Assembly (NCBI GenBank): GCA_024684375.1
Contig: JAIKWZ010000014.1
Span: forward strand, 1-64,000
DNA: 64,000 bases
From: Clostridiales bacterium
GTDB taxonomy: Bacteria; Bacillota; Clostridia; Christensenellales; Aristaeellaceae
Direction: 5' to 3'
Of the stretch, positions 1-8,288 are shown piece after piece. The position numbers were made by a program, and so were the translations under genes. The notes below the pieces were generated by a model. It had not been told where the DNA came from, made no database searches, and saw nothing but the letters and a program-made list of their open reading frames with translations. Every line of letters starts with the position of its first letter. The stretch's first letter is position 1.

Positions 1-297
1 GCCGCCCAGCCAGCGGTTGTTCACAAAGAACATGCCGCAGCGCTTGGCTTCGCTCTCGATGGATTCCTGAGCCTGCTTCTTGGTGCCGACGAACAGGATG
101 TCCTTGCCGTCCAGCGCCAGGTCGCGCACGAACATGTAGGCTTCGTCAACTTTCTTGACGGTCTTCTGCAGGTCGATGATGTAGATGCCGTTGCGCTCGG
201 TGAAAATGTAGGGCGCCATCTTGGGGTTCCAGCGGCGGGTCTGGTGGCCGAAATGTACGCCGGCCTCCAGCAGCTGCTTCATGGAAATAACTGCCAT
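1..297 (-). CDS. rpsB: 30S ribosomal protein S2, N-terminal 99 residues (cut by window edge)
   Basis: Encodes ribosomal protein S2 of the small subunit, which binds late in 30S assembly near protein S1. The translation begins [19 protein letters not shown] and contains [12 protein letters not shown], the IYIIDLQKT segment and [12 protein letters not shown], all hallmarks of S2. The frame stays open to base 1, so the rest of the gene (a normal S2 is about 230-250 residues) lies outside the window. The ATG at 297-295 follows an AGGAGG about 5 bases upstream. A sigma-70-type promoter lies some 125 bases upstream. Identification is certain; only the C-terminal part is unseen. Confidence 0.98.
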   Translation of the reverse strand, partial: MAVISMKQLLEAGVHFGHQTRRWNPKMAPYIFTERNGIYIIDLQKTVKKVDEAYMFVRDLALDGKDILFVGTKKQAQESIESEAKRCGMFFVNNRWLGG

Positions 298-421
298 TGG
301 GGTTCCTCCTTAAATAAATGTTTTTTCCGCCCCGCGCCTCGCTTCTTCAAAGCACCCTTTCGGGCAACACTTACGAAAATCCGCGCGGGTGAGAAATCGT
401 CCTTTTCGGACGCTACCCTTT

Positions 422-451
422 ATTATATCATACAAAATCCGCGTAACACAA
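422..451 (-). promoter_or_regulatory. Promoter of rpsB with long leader
   Basis: On the minus strand TTGTGT (451-446), an 18-base spacer and TATAAT (427-422) form a good sigma-A promoter. Transcription would start near 415 and give a leader of about 120 bases before rpsB. The leader contains a small CGTCC/GGACG hairpin. Leaders of S2 genes are often autoregulatory in bacteria, but no known motif was matched here. Confidence 0.7.
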
Positions 452-634
452 GAAAATCAGCCCCGGCAGGGTGATAAATTTGTGTAAAATGAGCGGTCAG
501 CGGTCAGTGATCGGCGGCCAGCGCGCCTGGCGGTGCGAAAACCTCATCGCAGCGGATCCGCGCCCCCCTCAGACATGTCGGTTTTATTTTGGTAAAACAT
601 TTGCATTACGCCTGCAATATTTTTGTCACAGTTA

Positions 635-663
635 TTGACATTTTGGGGGTTTGAGAGTATGAT
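635..663 (+). promoter_or_regulatory. Sigma-A promoter for the exported-protein pair
   Basis: TTGACA (635-640), a 17-base spacer and TATGAT (658-663) lie just upstream of the gene starting at 696. The start of transcription would fall near 670, so a start codon at 666 would be excluded and the ATG at 696 is favoured. Bases 475-634 carry nothing I can recognise. Confidence 0.8.
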
Positions 664-695
664 GTATGTACCAGAGCTTTAAGGAGGAAACCATC

Positions 696-1652
696 ATGAA
701 GTTGCGCAAAAACAACGTCTTCCGCGCCGTCCTGCGCTTTGCGCTGGGCGCGGTGGTGATTGTGGCGCTGATTCTGTTGCTGAATCATTTCGTATTAAAT
801 AATAAGGGCATAAAGGACCAGCCGGGCGCTGACCCTGACAGTTATGTGCATACGTCTCTGGACGACCAGTACGCGGCCAACAACCCCTCATCCGCCGTAG
901 ACGGCACTTCCCAGTCCCCTGCTGCTGACGATTCCGGCGACGCGGACGACGACTTGCCAGACGACTTCTATGACGACGGCGACGAGGGCGACCAGTACGA
1001 CGGCTTCGACGACGGCACTCTGGACGAGGGCGACGAGGGCGACGGCCAGCTCGACGGCGACCTGACCGGGGACGAGGAAGGCTTCGGCGAAGGCGATGCC
1101 GAACCCACTCCCGAGCCCACTCCCGAGCCCACTCCGGTGCTGACCGCGACGCCGACTCCCATTCCGGCAAAGCTTTACGCCAAGGGCGACTTCAAGATCC
1201 AGAATAAGTATGCCTGGAAGCTGGACAGCTCCTCAAGGATCAAGCACGGCATCACCGAGCTTTTCGTCGGCACTTCCGAGAAGGGCGGCAGCGTGCTGAG
1301 CATCACGGGCTACTCCCTGGGCAACAGGGCAGGCTTTAACGGCAAAAACAACACTACCTACTTCTACATTCAGCAAGGAAAGCAAAGGCGCTTCTATACC
1401 GTCACCGTCAATCCCGGCGCCAGCAACGGCGGCAGCCAGACGGGCATCAGGAACGGCAAGAACCTGAAATACGGCGACTTTACGGTGGTAATAGACGTGA
1501 GCGGCTACCCCAACGGCACCTACTCCATGGGTTCCGCAAACCGTTTCACGATCGACAAGAGCACCTACTCCCACGGCTACACTTTCGGAAACGCGTACAA
1601 CTTCACCGTAGTCGACGGCATAGTCACCTCTCTGGGGGGCAAGGAAAACTAA
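696..1652 (+). CDS. Membrane-anchored acidic extracytoplasmic protein
   Basis: Unknown function. The 318-residue product has a positively charged N-terminus, one hydrophobic segment (about residues 10-30, VVIVALILLLNHFVLNN), then about 75 residues extremely rich in Asp, Glu and Gly. A Pro-Thr-Glu linker (PTPEPTPEPTP) follows, then a C-terminal domain of about 150 residues rich in Tyr, Asn, Gly and Thr. The layout suggests a signal anchor, an acidic spacer reaching through the wall and an outer domain. The ATG at 696 is chosen because AAGGAGGA lies 8 bases before it and the promoter is just upstream. It abuts the next exported-protein gene and is probably co-transcribed with it. Confidence 0.8.
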   Translation: MKLRKNNVFRAVLRFALGAVVIVALILLLNHFVLNNKGIKDQPGADPDSYVHTSLDDQYAANNPSSAVDGTSQSPAADDSGDADDDLPDDFYDDGDEGDQYDGFDDGTLDEGDEGDGQLDGDLTGDEEGFGEGDAEPTPEPTPEPTPVLTATPTPIPAKLYAKGDFKIQNKYAWKLDSSSRIKHGITELFVGTSEKGGSVLSITGYSLGNRAGFNGKNNTTYFYIQQGKQRRFYTVTVNPGASNGGSQTGIRNGKNLKYGDFTVVIDVSGYPNGTYSMGSANRFTIDKSTYSHGYTFGNAYNFTVVDGIVTSLGGKEN

Positions 1653-2297
1653 ATGCTTAAGAGGATCGCGCTTTGTGTGCTGGCGCTGGCGCTTTTGAGC
1701 GTTCCTGCCCTGGCGGCGCAGACGCTGGAAAGCTGGTGCGAGGCGTATAACCTGGTCGCCGGGCCAAACGGCGTTGCGCAGGTCGCTGCTTCCGGTTTCG
1801 AAGTGGAAAACAGCGCCGACGGCGCGTACCACATTTTTTACTTCGACGACGACACCGCGCTCATGCTGTGGCTGGAGGAGGACGGTACCCCCTATATCTG
1901 CGCGGCTGAGGGCAAAAAGGGCGACAAACGCTTGAGCGGCGTGCTTGCCTGCGCGCTGAGCGCCACCCGGGGTCAGAGTTATAATGACTGCCTGGCTATC
2001 ACCGAAAAGGTGATGCTTCAGGTGGATGAAAGCGCCAAGGATGTTGAAGGCGAGATCGAAGGCTGGTACTATACAGGCGGCACGGAAAAGTACGACGGGA
2101 TCGAATACGTTTTAGTGGGTTTCAGCTACATAGGCATCCAGATACCGGGCGTGGCAAAGGACACGCCGCCTGAGGCTTCCCCTGCCCCATCTCCCGCACC
2201 GTCTCCGTCGCCTTCTCCCTTCCCGTCTCCCTCGCCGGGACCCCGCGCGACGCCCTCTCCTTCACCCGGATCCGGCAAACCCGTTCACAAGGCTTAA
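1653..2297 (+). CDS. Secreted protein with Pro/Ser-rich tail
   Basis: Unknown function. The 214-residue product starts with a classical signal peptide (MLKRIALCVLALALLSVPALA, cleavage after about residue 21). A domain of about 150 residues follows, with a single Trp-Cys pair early (ESWCEAYNL) and no catalytic motif that I recognise. It ends in a low-complexity tail of Ser-Pro repeats (about residues 170-214) resembling a wall-spanning or glycosylated linker. The start codon directly follows the stop of the upstream gene, with an AAGGAAA ribosome site inside that gene, so the two are translationally coupled and may work together at the cell surface. Confidence 0.8.
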   Translation: MLKRIALCVLALALLSVPALAAQTLESWCEAYNLVAGPNGVAQVAASGFEVENSADGAYHIFYFDDDTALMLWLEEDGTPYICAAEGKKGDKRLSGVLACALSATRGQSYNDCLAITEKVMLQVDESAKDVEGEIEGWYYTGGTEKYDGIEYVLVGFSYIGIQIPGVAKDTPPEASPAPSPAPSPSPSPFPSPSPGPRATPSPSPGSGKPVHKA

Positions 2298-2376
2298 TCA
2301 TTCTTTCCGCCGCGCGTTTGGCAGGGCCCTTCGTTCCGTCAGAGGCGCGGCAAATTCTATTCAGGCGGTCATCAGG

Positions 2377-3252
2377 ATGTACATAGCCGGCATAGACATA
2401 GGCGGCACAAACATTAAACTTGGAATATTTGACGACGATCTGGCCTGCGTGCACACCGCGCTGACCAAGTCCGTAAGGGGCGACAGCGCAGCGCTGGCAC
2501 GTCAGATACAGCACCTTATAGAGCAAAGCCCGGTAAAGCCTGACGTGATAGGCGCGGGCGTTCCGGGGGCGGTCTACCGTCCGTCAGGCAAGGTCAACAG
2601 CGGCAACCTGCGCTGGGCGGGAGTGTACTTCGGCAGGACATTAAGCGAAGTCACCGGCCTTAAAGTCTGGCTGGACAATGACGCCCAGTGCGCCCTTATG
2701 GCGGAGACGCTGGAAGGCGGCGCGTGCTACGGCCTGCAAAGCGCCGTGTACCTGACGCTGGGCACTGGCGTAGGCGGCGCGTTGCTCATAAACGGCAGGC
2801 CTTACCGCGGGCACGACAACGCGGGCGCTGAGCTGGGACACTTTATCACCCACTCGGACGGGCTCAAGTGCGGCTGCGGGCTGAACGGCTGCTTTGAGAT
2901 GTACGCCTCGGCGGGCGCGCTGAGCCGCATGGCAGGCGGCGTCAGGGCGCGCCAGGCGCTTGACAGGGCCGCTCAGGGCGACCAGGCCATGCTTTCGGCG
3001 GTGGACAGGTACGGCCGTGAGCTTGCCATAGGCGTATGCTCCCTGTACATGATGTTCCGTCCCCAGGCTATCGTGCTGGGCGGCGGCGTGAGCGCGGGGG
3101 GCGATATCCTTCTGGATGTAATACTCAGGCATGTGCCCAACTGCTACAACCTTGACGCCGACGTGATAAGGCGCGTATTAAGGCTGGCCAACGCCCGCAA
3201 CGACGCGGGCATGCGGGGCGCCGCGGTGCTTGCAAAACTGAATCTGAACTGA
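2377..3252 (+). CDS. ROK-family sugar kinase (glucokinase-like)
   Basis: Phosphorylates a hexose such as glucose or N-acetylglucosamine at C6 with ATP in the cytoplasm. The N-terminus has the phosphate-binding motif DIGGTNIKLGIFD (residues about 6-18). LDNDAQCALMAE and LGTGVGGALLING mark the ROK core. HFITHSDGLKCGCGLNGCFE carries the His plus three-Cys zinc site that defines the family. The length of 291 residues is normal. Substrate specificity cannot be read from sequence. It lies 21 bases upstream of the next gene and probably shares its transcript. The ribosome site is weak, which leaves slight doubt about the start. Confidence 0.93.
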   Translation: MYIAGIDIGGTNIKLGIFDDDLACVHTALTKSVRGDSAALARQIQHLIEQSPVKPDVIGAGVPGAVYRPSGKVNSGNLRWAGVYFGRTLSEVTGLKVWLDNDAQCALMAETLEGGACYGLQSAVYLTLGTGVGGALLINGRPYRGHDNAGAELGHFITHSDGLKCGCGLNGCFEMYASAGALSRMAGGVRARQALDRAAQGDQAMLSAVDRYGRELAIGVCSLYMMFRPQAIVLGGGVSAGGDILLDVILRHVPNCYNLDADVIRRVLRLANARNDAGMRGAAVLAKLNLN

Positions 3253-3273
3253 CTGATTTCTGGAGGACGCAAA

Positions 3274-4056
3274 ATGAAGCTTGTCACTTTCAACATCCGC
3301 TGCGAGTCCGCCGGCGACGGCGTGAACCGTTTCTTTTTCCGGCGGGGCCTGATACTGGACTACATCGAGAAACAGCAGCCGGACGTGATCTGCTTTCAGG
3401 AAATGAAGCACGAAATGAACGCCTACATGCGGGAGCACCTGTACAGTCTGGGCTACACGCTGGTCGGCGGAGGCCGGGGCGCGGATTGGGAGAGCGAGCA
3501 CAACCCCATCGCATTCAAACATGAAAAATACGAGCTGCTGGGTCTGGACACTACCTGGCTGAGCGCTACGCCCTACGTCCCCGGCAGCCGCTTCCCCCTG
3601 CAGAGCAGCTGCCCGCGCATAATCACCTGGGCGCTGCTGCGGCCCCTCGCGGCGGGCGGGCAGCCCTTCCATATTTTCAACACACACCTTGATCACGAGC
3701 AGGCGGACGCCCGCATAAGGGGCGCCAAACGCGTGCTGGAAGTGATAAAGGAGCAGACCGCCAAGTGGGACTGCCCTCTGGCGCTGTGCGGGGACTTCAA
3801 CGCCTACCCCGACAGCGAGGAACTGGGCGTGTTCTATTCGAGCGCCCTGGGCCTGACCGAACAGACCGTTGGCGCGGGCACCACATGGCACAACTGGGGC
3901 AGGGGCACTTCCCCCCAGATAGACTACATCTTCACACGCGGCTTTGAGCGTGTCGGCGATATGGTGCGTTGGGATCAGGAGCTTAACGGGATTTACCTGT
4001 CCGACCACTATCCGCTTGAGACGGAGCTTATACGCGCGGACGGAGGCACGGTTTGA
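3274..4056 (+). CDS. Endonuclease/exonuclease/phosphatase family protein
   Basis: A metal-dependent phosphodiesterase or phosphatase of the DNase I-like fold. Motifs in order are LVTFNIRCE (start), DVICFQEMKHEM with the metal-binding Glu, FNTHLDHEQ, ALCGDFNAYPDS (GDFN), IDYIFTRG and the C-terminal SDHYPLETEL His. Together these form the complete active site. There is no signal peptide, so it is cytoplasmic. Family members act on nucleic acids, phosphoinositides or sugar phosphates, and the substrate here is unknown. TGGAGGA precedes the ATG. The stop codon overlaps the TTG start of rimM (TTGA), showing one operon. Confidence 0.92.
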   Translation: MKLVTFNIRCESAGDGVNRFFFRRGLILDYIEKQQPDVICFQEMKHEMNAYMREHLYSLGYTLVGGGRGADWESEHNPIAFKHEKYELLGLDTTWLSATPYVPGSRFPLQSSCPRIITWALLRPLAAGGQPFHIFNTHLDHEQADARIRGAKRVLEVIKEQTAKWDCPLALCGDFNAYPDSEELGVFYSSALGLTEQTVGAGTTWHNWGRGTSPQIDYIFTRGFERVGDMVRWDQELNGIYLSDHYPLETELIRADGGTV

Positions 4057-4583
4057 AAGAGTATATCGAAGTGGGGCAGATCCTGAAGCCCCAGGGCATT
4101 AAAGGCGAGGTAAAGCTCATGCCCCTGACCGACGATCCTCTGCGCTTTGAGGGCGAAAAGACCTTCTTCCTTGAGGAAAACGGAGCATACACCCCTGTCG
4201 TCACCCGCTTCTCCCGCTTTGACGGGCAGGCGGTGTATCTGTCTGTCGAGGGCGTGAACGACCGAAACGCCGCCGAAAAGCTGCGGGGCAGGTATCTGCT
4301 TGTGGACCGCGCGCATGCGGCGCAGCTGGACGAGGATGAATTCTTTATCGTTGACCTTATCGGCATAAGGGGCTTTGACGAGACGGGCAAAAGCTACGGA
4401 GTGCTCAAGGAAGTCCTGCAGCCGGGCGGCAACGACGTATACGTATTCGTGGACAGGACCGCCCGCAAAGAGTACCTGATCCCCGCGCTCAAAAGCGCAG
4501 TCACCCTGACCGACCCCGAAAAGGGCGAGATGGTGTTCGATTCAAAACGGCTGAGTGAAGTGTGCGTTGTAAATGATATTTAA
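4053..4583 (+). CDS. rimM: Ribosome maturation factor RimM
   Basis: Assists maturation of the 30S head domain by binding S19 and 16S rRNA. The 176-residue protein starts with YIEVGQILKPQGIKGEVKL, the standard RimM opening, and has both the N-terminal barrel and the C-terminal PRC-barrel (FFIVDLIGI through YLIPALKSAV). It begins with TTG at 4053, which overlaps the stop of the preceding gene and follows CGGAGG by about 7 bases. Its last 11 bases overlap trmD, the usual order in Firmicutes. I am confident of the identity. Confidence 0.96.
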   Translation: MKEYIEVGQILKPQGIKGEVKLMPLTDDPLRFEGEKTFFLEENGAYTPVVTRFSRFDGQAVYLSVEGVNDRNAAEKLRGRYLLVDRAHAAQLDEDEFFIVDLIGIRGFDETGKSYGVLKEVLQPGGNDVYVFVDRTARKEYLIPALKSAVTLTDPEKGEMVFDSKRLSEVCVVNDI

Positions 4584-5874
4584 GATACTCACCATCTTCC
4601 CCCAAATGGTGGAAGCGGTATTAAACGAAAGCATACTGGGACGCGCCAGGAAGAGCGGGCTGATAGAGGCGGAGGTCATAGACATCCGCCCCTTTTCCGC
4701 AAGCAAGCACAAAAACACCGACGACACCCCATACGGCGGCGGCGCGGGCATGCTTATGACACCCCAGCCCATACTGGACGCCATGAAATACGCCATGGGC
4801 GACAGCTTTTCCGGCAAGCGGATATACCTGTCCCCCCGGGGCAGCGCGTTCACCCAGCAGAAGGCGCAGGAGCTTGCCAGAGAGGACGCCCTGATACTGC
4901 TGTGCGGCCATTACGAGGGCGTGGATCAGCGGGTGATCGACCTGGCGATAGACGAGGAGATCTCACTTGGGGACTACGTGCTCACGGGCGGCGAGCTGGG
5001 CGCGCTCGCTATCACGGACGCTGTCTCCCGCCTGGTAGAAGGCGTGCTGGGCTGCGCGGAAAGCAGCAGGGACGAAAGCTTCTCCGAAGGCCTGCTTGAA
5101 TACCCCCAGTACACCCGTCCCCGCGAGTTCGGCGGGCTTACGGTACCCGAAGTCCTGTTAAACGGCGATCAGGCGGAGATAGACGCGTGGAGGCGGCGCC
5201 GGGCGCTCGAGCTCACGCTGGACCGCCGTCCTGAGCTGCTTGCCTCCGCGCGCCTTTCTAAGCAGGACAGGAGCCTGCTCAGGGAGATACGCCAAACTCT
5301 TCCCTCCGTCGGCGTCTGTTTCGGCGGCTGCGGCGAGGAGCTCATGCTGCGGATACTGGAAGAAGGCGAAGGCCGGCTCATCCCCGTCTCGCCTGAAAAC
5401 GCCGCGGCGCGGGCGCTGTTCACTCAGGAAGAAGGCAGCCCCGCACACTGTGAGACCGTCTATACCGCGTTTTCCAGTGAAAACGGAAACGCGCTGAGCC
5501 TCTCCCCTCTGGCGTTCGATCCTGCGGTCACCCGGGTCAGCGGCGACGAAGGCATAAGCGAAGCGATCCTGTTCGGAGGCGACATATTTGACTTCGCGTG
5601 CGTGGCGGCGCGGCTGCTGCCCGTGAAGGAAGTCAAGGGCGGAGTGGTCAAATACGGTTCCTCCCGCAGGATGAAGCACGTCCCGTCCGCTAAAACGCGC
5701 CTTCTGTGCCGCTTTAAGGACGGCTGCACGCTTGACCGTCACCTCAACCGTTATTCAAACGCTTTCGTGAAGTGGCTGGCCGGGTATCTGGCCGCAGGCG
5801 GAAACGCGGAAGCGGAAAAATGGGCAGCGGAAGCGAAACGGCTGTATGAACAGTTAAAACGCGGCACTCCTTAG
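4573..5874 (+). CDS. trmD: tRNA (guanine37-N1)-methyltransferase with C-terminal extension
   Basis: Methylates G37 next to the anticodon of tRNAs that read CNN codons, preventing frameshifts, using S-adenosylmethionine. Residues 1 to about 240 are a complete TrmD: FKILTIFPQM, DTPYGGGAGMLM, LLCGHYEGVDQRV and the knot motif SLGDYVLTGGELGAL. TrmD is normally about 240-250 residues, but this one has 433. The extra region of about 190 residues begins near SVGVCFGGCGEELMLRIL and ends KRLYEQLKRGTP. I do not recognise that domain. The frame is continuous, with no sign of a stop or restart between the parts. It overlaps rimM by 11 bases. Confidence 0.95.
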   Translation: MIFKILTIFPQMVEAVLNESILGRARKSGLIEAEVIDIRPFSASKHKNTDDTPYGGGAGMLMTPQPILDAMKYAMGDSFSGKRIYLSPRGSAFTQQKAQELAREDALILLCGHYEGVDQRVIDLAIDEEISLGDYVLTGGELGALAITDAVSRLVEGVLGCAESSRDESFSEGLLEYPQYTRPREFGGLTVPEVLLNGDQAEIDAWRRRRALELTLDRRPELLASARLSKQDRSLLREIRQTLPSVGVCFGGCGEELMLRILEEGEGRLIPVSPENAAARALFTQEEGSPAHCETVYTAFSSENGNALSLSPLAFDPAVTRVSGDEGISEAILFGGDIFDFACVAARLLPVKEVKGGVVKYGSSRRMKHVPSAKTRLLCRFKDGCTLDRHLNRYSNAFVKWLAGYLAAGGNAEAEKWAAEAKRLYEQLKRGTP

Positions 5875-5889
5875 CTGAGCGCCGCGTTT
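5857..5889 (+). terminator. Probable terminator after trmD
   Basis: AAACGCGGC (5857-5865) pairs with GCCGCGTTT (5881-5889), straddling the trmD stop codon and followed by a short T-rich stretch. The U-run is weak, so termination may be partial. Confidence 0.5.
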
Positions 5890-5978
5890 GATATTCAAAA
5901 AGCGTCATTGGCGTGATCTCCGGCCTCCAAAACAGGCGCGGCGATTGTTCGCTCCGCCGGGAGGCGCCATGCGGGATA

Positions 5979-6569
5979 TCAGCTTTCCCGCGCCGCGCGT
6001 ACCGCCGCTTCCAGCGCTATCGCCATCGTTTCCGCCGGCAGGCTGAATTCTCCCGGATGGCCCGGCGCCTGTTCGCTGCACCAGGGCAGATGTATGAAGT
6101 CCGCCTTCACGCCTGTACCATTCAGGAAAGAAAGCGCCTGGTAAAACACGTCGTTGCACACGAACGCGCCCGCGCTCAGGCTCACCCGCGCAGGTATGCC
6201 TTCCGCGCTGATCGCTTCCGCGAGCGCGGAGGGGTCCAGAGTGGCCGGAAGCTCCGCCTCCCCGCCCGCGTTTATCTCTTCTCCTAAGCACAGCCTGCCC
6301 GCGCTGTCAGGCGCCTTGGCATTTCTTGAGTTTACCGCCCTTGTTTCGGGCGTGATCGCGTCCCTGCCTCCTGCCTGGCCTGTCATTATGACTATATCCG
6401 GCTCAAAGCGCCTTATCTCGGCGATAAGCATCTTGCCCGCCCTTAAGTACTCAACAGGCAAAAGGATCTTGCCGATCCCTTCCCCATCCATCCGCCTGAC
6501 CGCCTCCCACGCGGGATTTATCTTCTCTCTTCCGAAAGGCTCAAACGCGCTGAGCAGTATCTTTTTCAT
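5979..6569 (-). CDS. pcp: Pyroglutamyl-peptidase I
   Basis: Cytoplasmic cysteine peptidase of family C15 that removes N-terminal pyroglutamate from peptides. The protein begins MKKILLSAFEPFGREKINPA, the family signature, and has GQAGGRDAITPE. The catalytic Cys is about residue 138 in SAGAFVCNDVFY and the catalytic His about residue 160 in FIHLPW. The length of 196 residues is slightly short of the usual 200-215. An in-frame TTG lies five codons upstream, but the ATG at 6569 has a GGAG about 10 bases before it and gives the standard N-terminus. It stands alone, convergent with trmD and divergent from the next gene. Confidence 0.95.
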   Translation of the reverse strand: MKKILLSAFEPFGREKINPAWEAVRRMDGEGIGKILLPVEYLRAGKMLIAEIRRFEPDIVIMTGQAGGRDAITPETRAVNSRNAKAPDSAGRLCLGEEINAGGEAELPATLDPSALAEAISAEGIPARVSLSAGAFVCNDVFYQALSFLNGTGVKADFIHLPWCSEQAPGHPGEFSLPAETMAIALEAAVRAARES

Positions 6570-6612
6570 GCGTTCTGTCTCCAAAACTTAACAGTATTTG
6601 CCTTAAATACGC

Positions 6613-6641
6613 CTTTTTCTTATGGGGAATTGTATTATAAT
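6613..6641 (+). promoter_or_regulatory. Probable promoter of the DUF1858 gene
   Basis: A perfect TATAAT at 6636-6641 lies 37 bases before the gene start at 6678. The matching -35 region is only T-rich (6613-6618), so strength is uncertain. Confidence 0.45.
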
Positions 6642-6677
6642 AATGCCGCAAACGCAATACATACGGAGGATTTTTCA

Positions 6678-6890
6678 ATGGAAAACTACGTGGAAGCCAC
6701 CACTCTTATCGGCCAGATCGTACGTGAATACCCCGAAGCGGTGGAAGTGCTGCTGGAGAGCGGCATGCACTGCCTGGGCTGCCCCGCGTCTCAGGCGGAG
6801 AGCCTGGCGGATGCCTGCATGGTGCACGGCATCGACGCGGACGAGCTGATCGCCGCTGTGAACGAGAAGATCGCCGAAGCCAGAAAGTAA
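6678..6890 (+). CDS. DUF1858 (hybrid-cluster-associated disulfide) domain protein
   Basis: A 70-residue protein of the DUF1858 family, found alone or attached to redox enzymes and thought to use a Cys pair. The motif LLESGMHCLGCPASQAESL (about residues 26-44) carries the CxxC that defines the family, and the whole protein is one such domain. Its partner is unknown. The ATG at 6678 follows GGAGG by 8 bases. Upstream in-frame ATGs lie at or before the predicted promoter and are not favoured. A strong terminator follows, so it is a single-gene transcript. Confidence 0.88.
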   Translation: MENYVEATTLIGQIVREYPEAVEVLLESGMHCLGCPASQAESLADACMVHGIDADELIAAVNEKIAEARK

Positions 6891-6915
6891 GCGTACAGCA
6901 AGCTTAAACGATCAC

Positions 6916-6952
6916 CGCCTGCCGGAGGATGTCCTCCCGGCAGGCGTTTTTT
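6916..6952 (+). terminator. Rho-independent terminator after the DUF1858 gene
   Basis: CGCCTGCCGG (6916-6925) pairs exactly with CCGGCAGGCG (6937-6946). The inner AGGA/TCCT extends the stem, and six T residues follow. Confidence 0.9.
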
Positions 6953-6984
6953 GTGCGTCGGCTGACCAGCCCCGCCGGCGTGTG

Positions 6985-7032
6985 AAAAAATCAAGAAACA
7001 TGCCGGCAGCCCCCGCACAGGGACTGCCGGCA
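6985..7032 (-). terminator. Terminator of the SH3b gene
   Basis: Read on the minus strand, TGCCGGCAG (7032-7024) pairs with CTGCCGGCA (7009-7001) and is followed by a T-rich tract (TTTCTTGATTTTTT). It lies 67 bases past the stop of the gene ending at 7099. Confidence 0.6.
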
Positions 7033-7098
7033 AAACAGAGGACTGCCGTTTGAGGAACGCGTTCGCGGATAGTCCCGAATGCGTCCCCCGGGCAGGCG

Positions 7099-8100
7099 TC
7101 AGCGCTCGATCACCTCAAGGGTATGCATCATGCCCCTGAAGCGCGCGCCAAAGCCCTCAGCGCCTTCAATGGAGTAGTGCGCTGTGGCGACGATGCTGCC
7201 TGCGCCCGCGGGGATGATATACACCATCTGGAGCTGATCAGGCATCGTCTTGCCGCCTATGTCCGCTGAAGCGTCGATCCTCAGGCAGCTGCCCGCACGG
7301 CCCAGAACGAATTCTTCCGTGTTGATCTCGTAATACTTTGACAGCTCGGCGCCTACTTTAGCCGCGGCGGCTGCGGCGTCTGCCTGAACGTACGTCAATT
7401 CCAGATAGTTCTCGGGGCTGTTCGGATCGTCATAATCCGAGACGATGCGCTCGCGGTCAGTTCCGCTCTGACGCACGAAATTATCATAGTCGTAGCCAAT
7501 CTCGAACCCGATCGCGTCATTCCTTATGCGCTCGTATCTGACGGTCTCCTCCATGCCTTCCAGCATGACCACGCCGTAGAACTTTTCGCCTTCACGTCTT
7601 CCTTCCCCGACGTATATCCAGCCGGTCCCGCCGCGCAGGCTTACGAGGAGCCAGTCTCCTTCATCCTTCAGTATGGGCAGGAAGGTGTTTGGATCCAGCA
7701 ATTCGGTGTTCGCATCCAGCAGCGCCACTTTGGGAGCGTACAGGTCGTTCCAGGCGTATACGGGCGTTTTCTCTTCCGTACGGTACCAGGCAGGATCGAT
7801 GACGATATAGTCTGAATTCACCCAGCCCGAAGCCGCGTCCTCAGAGTCTCCCAGCACGCAGCGCGCCCAGCCGTCCGCCTGGTCCGTCACGATGATATGA
7901 TCCCCGAATTTCAGGGTCGCGATGGCTTTTGCCGATGTGCTCGGCTTTGCCCTCAGAGTCAGCTTTTCGCACAGCACCGCGGACGAAAGCCCGATCTGGC
8001 CAAAACCGAAGGGAGAGATGATCTCCGCCATGGCCGTTCCAACGCTGCCAAGCGCAAGGATCACGGCAAGAATGATTGCTAAACAAACATGTTTTTTCAT
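7099..8100 (-). CDS. Secreted SH3b-domain protein
   Basis: An exported protein of 333 residues. The signal peptide (MKKHVCLAIILAVILALGSV, ending TAMA) is followed by a bacterial SH3 domain (about residues 40-105: VLCEKLTLRAKPSTSAKAI, GDHIIVTDQADGWARCVLG, GWVNSDYI). A second SH3-like repeat follows (about 115-165, ending SLRGGTGWIYVG), then a C-terminal half of about 160 residues that I do not recognise. SH3b domains usually bind cell-wall peptides. A clear paralogue without the C-terminal half is encoded at 51928-52401. The gene has its own promoter and terminator. Role unknown; wall binding is inferred. Confidence 0.85.
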   Translation of the reverse strand: MKKHVCLAIILAVILALGSVGTAMAEIISPFGFGQIGLSSAVLCEKLTLRAKPSTSAKAIATLKFGDHIIVTDQADGWARCVLGDSEDAASGWVNSDYIVIDPAWYRTEEKTPVYAWNDLYAPKVALLDANTELLDPNTFLPILKDEGDWLLVSLRGGTGWIYVGEGRREGEKFYGVVMLEGMEETVRYERIRNDAIGFEIGYDYDNFVRQSGTDRERIVSDYDDPNSPENYLELTYVQADAAAAAAKVGAELSKYYEINTEEFVLGRAGSCLRIDASADIGGKTMPDQLQMVYIIPAGAGSIVATAHYSIEGAEGFGARFRGMMHTLEVIER

Positions 8101-8151
8101 TTTGGTTTTACTCCTTGTCCCCGATTGGAATATCGGTCTGATCTGATGGGT

Positions 8152-8179
8152 ATTATACCACAGAACTGTTAAATGCCAA
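8152..8179 (-). promoter_or_regulatory. Promoter of the SH3b gene
   Basis: On the minus strand TTGGCA (8179-8174), a 16-base spacer and TATAAT (8157-8152) lie about 50 bases before the start codon. Confidence 0.75.
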
Positions 8180-8288
8180 ACACCTGCCCATTAAAAATCC
8201 CGTCGCGGCACGCATGGGAAGCGGAAGGAGGCCTCGCCTGAGCTGCTTGTTGCCCGCAGCCTCATTCGGGCAGGGGGCGAAGCCTCGC

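Noticed and set aside
694..1170. Arg-rich minus-strand frame of 158 codons
   Set aside because: It is the complement of the Asp/Glu-rich coding region, and its composition is explained by that.
3178..4008. 276-codon minus-strand open frame over the ROK kinase and phosphatase genes
   Set aside because: Antisense shadow of two well-supported genes, without start signals.
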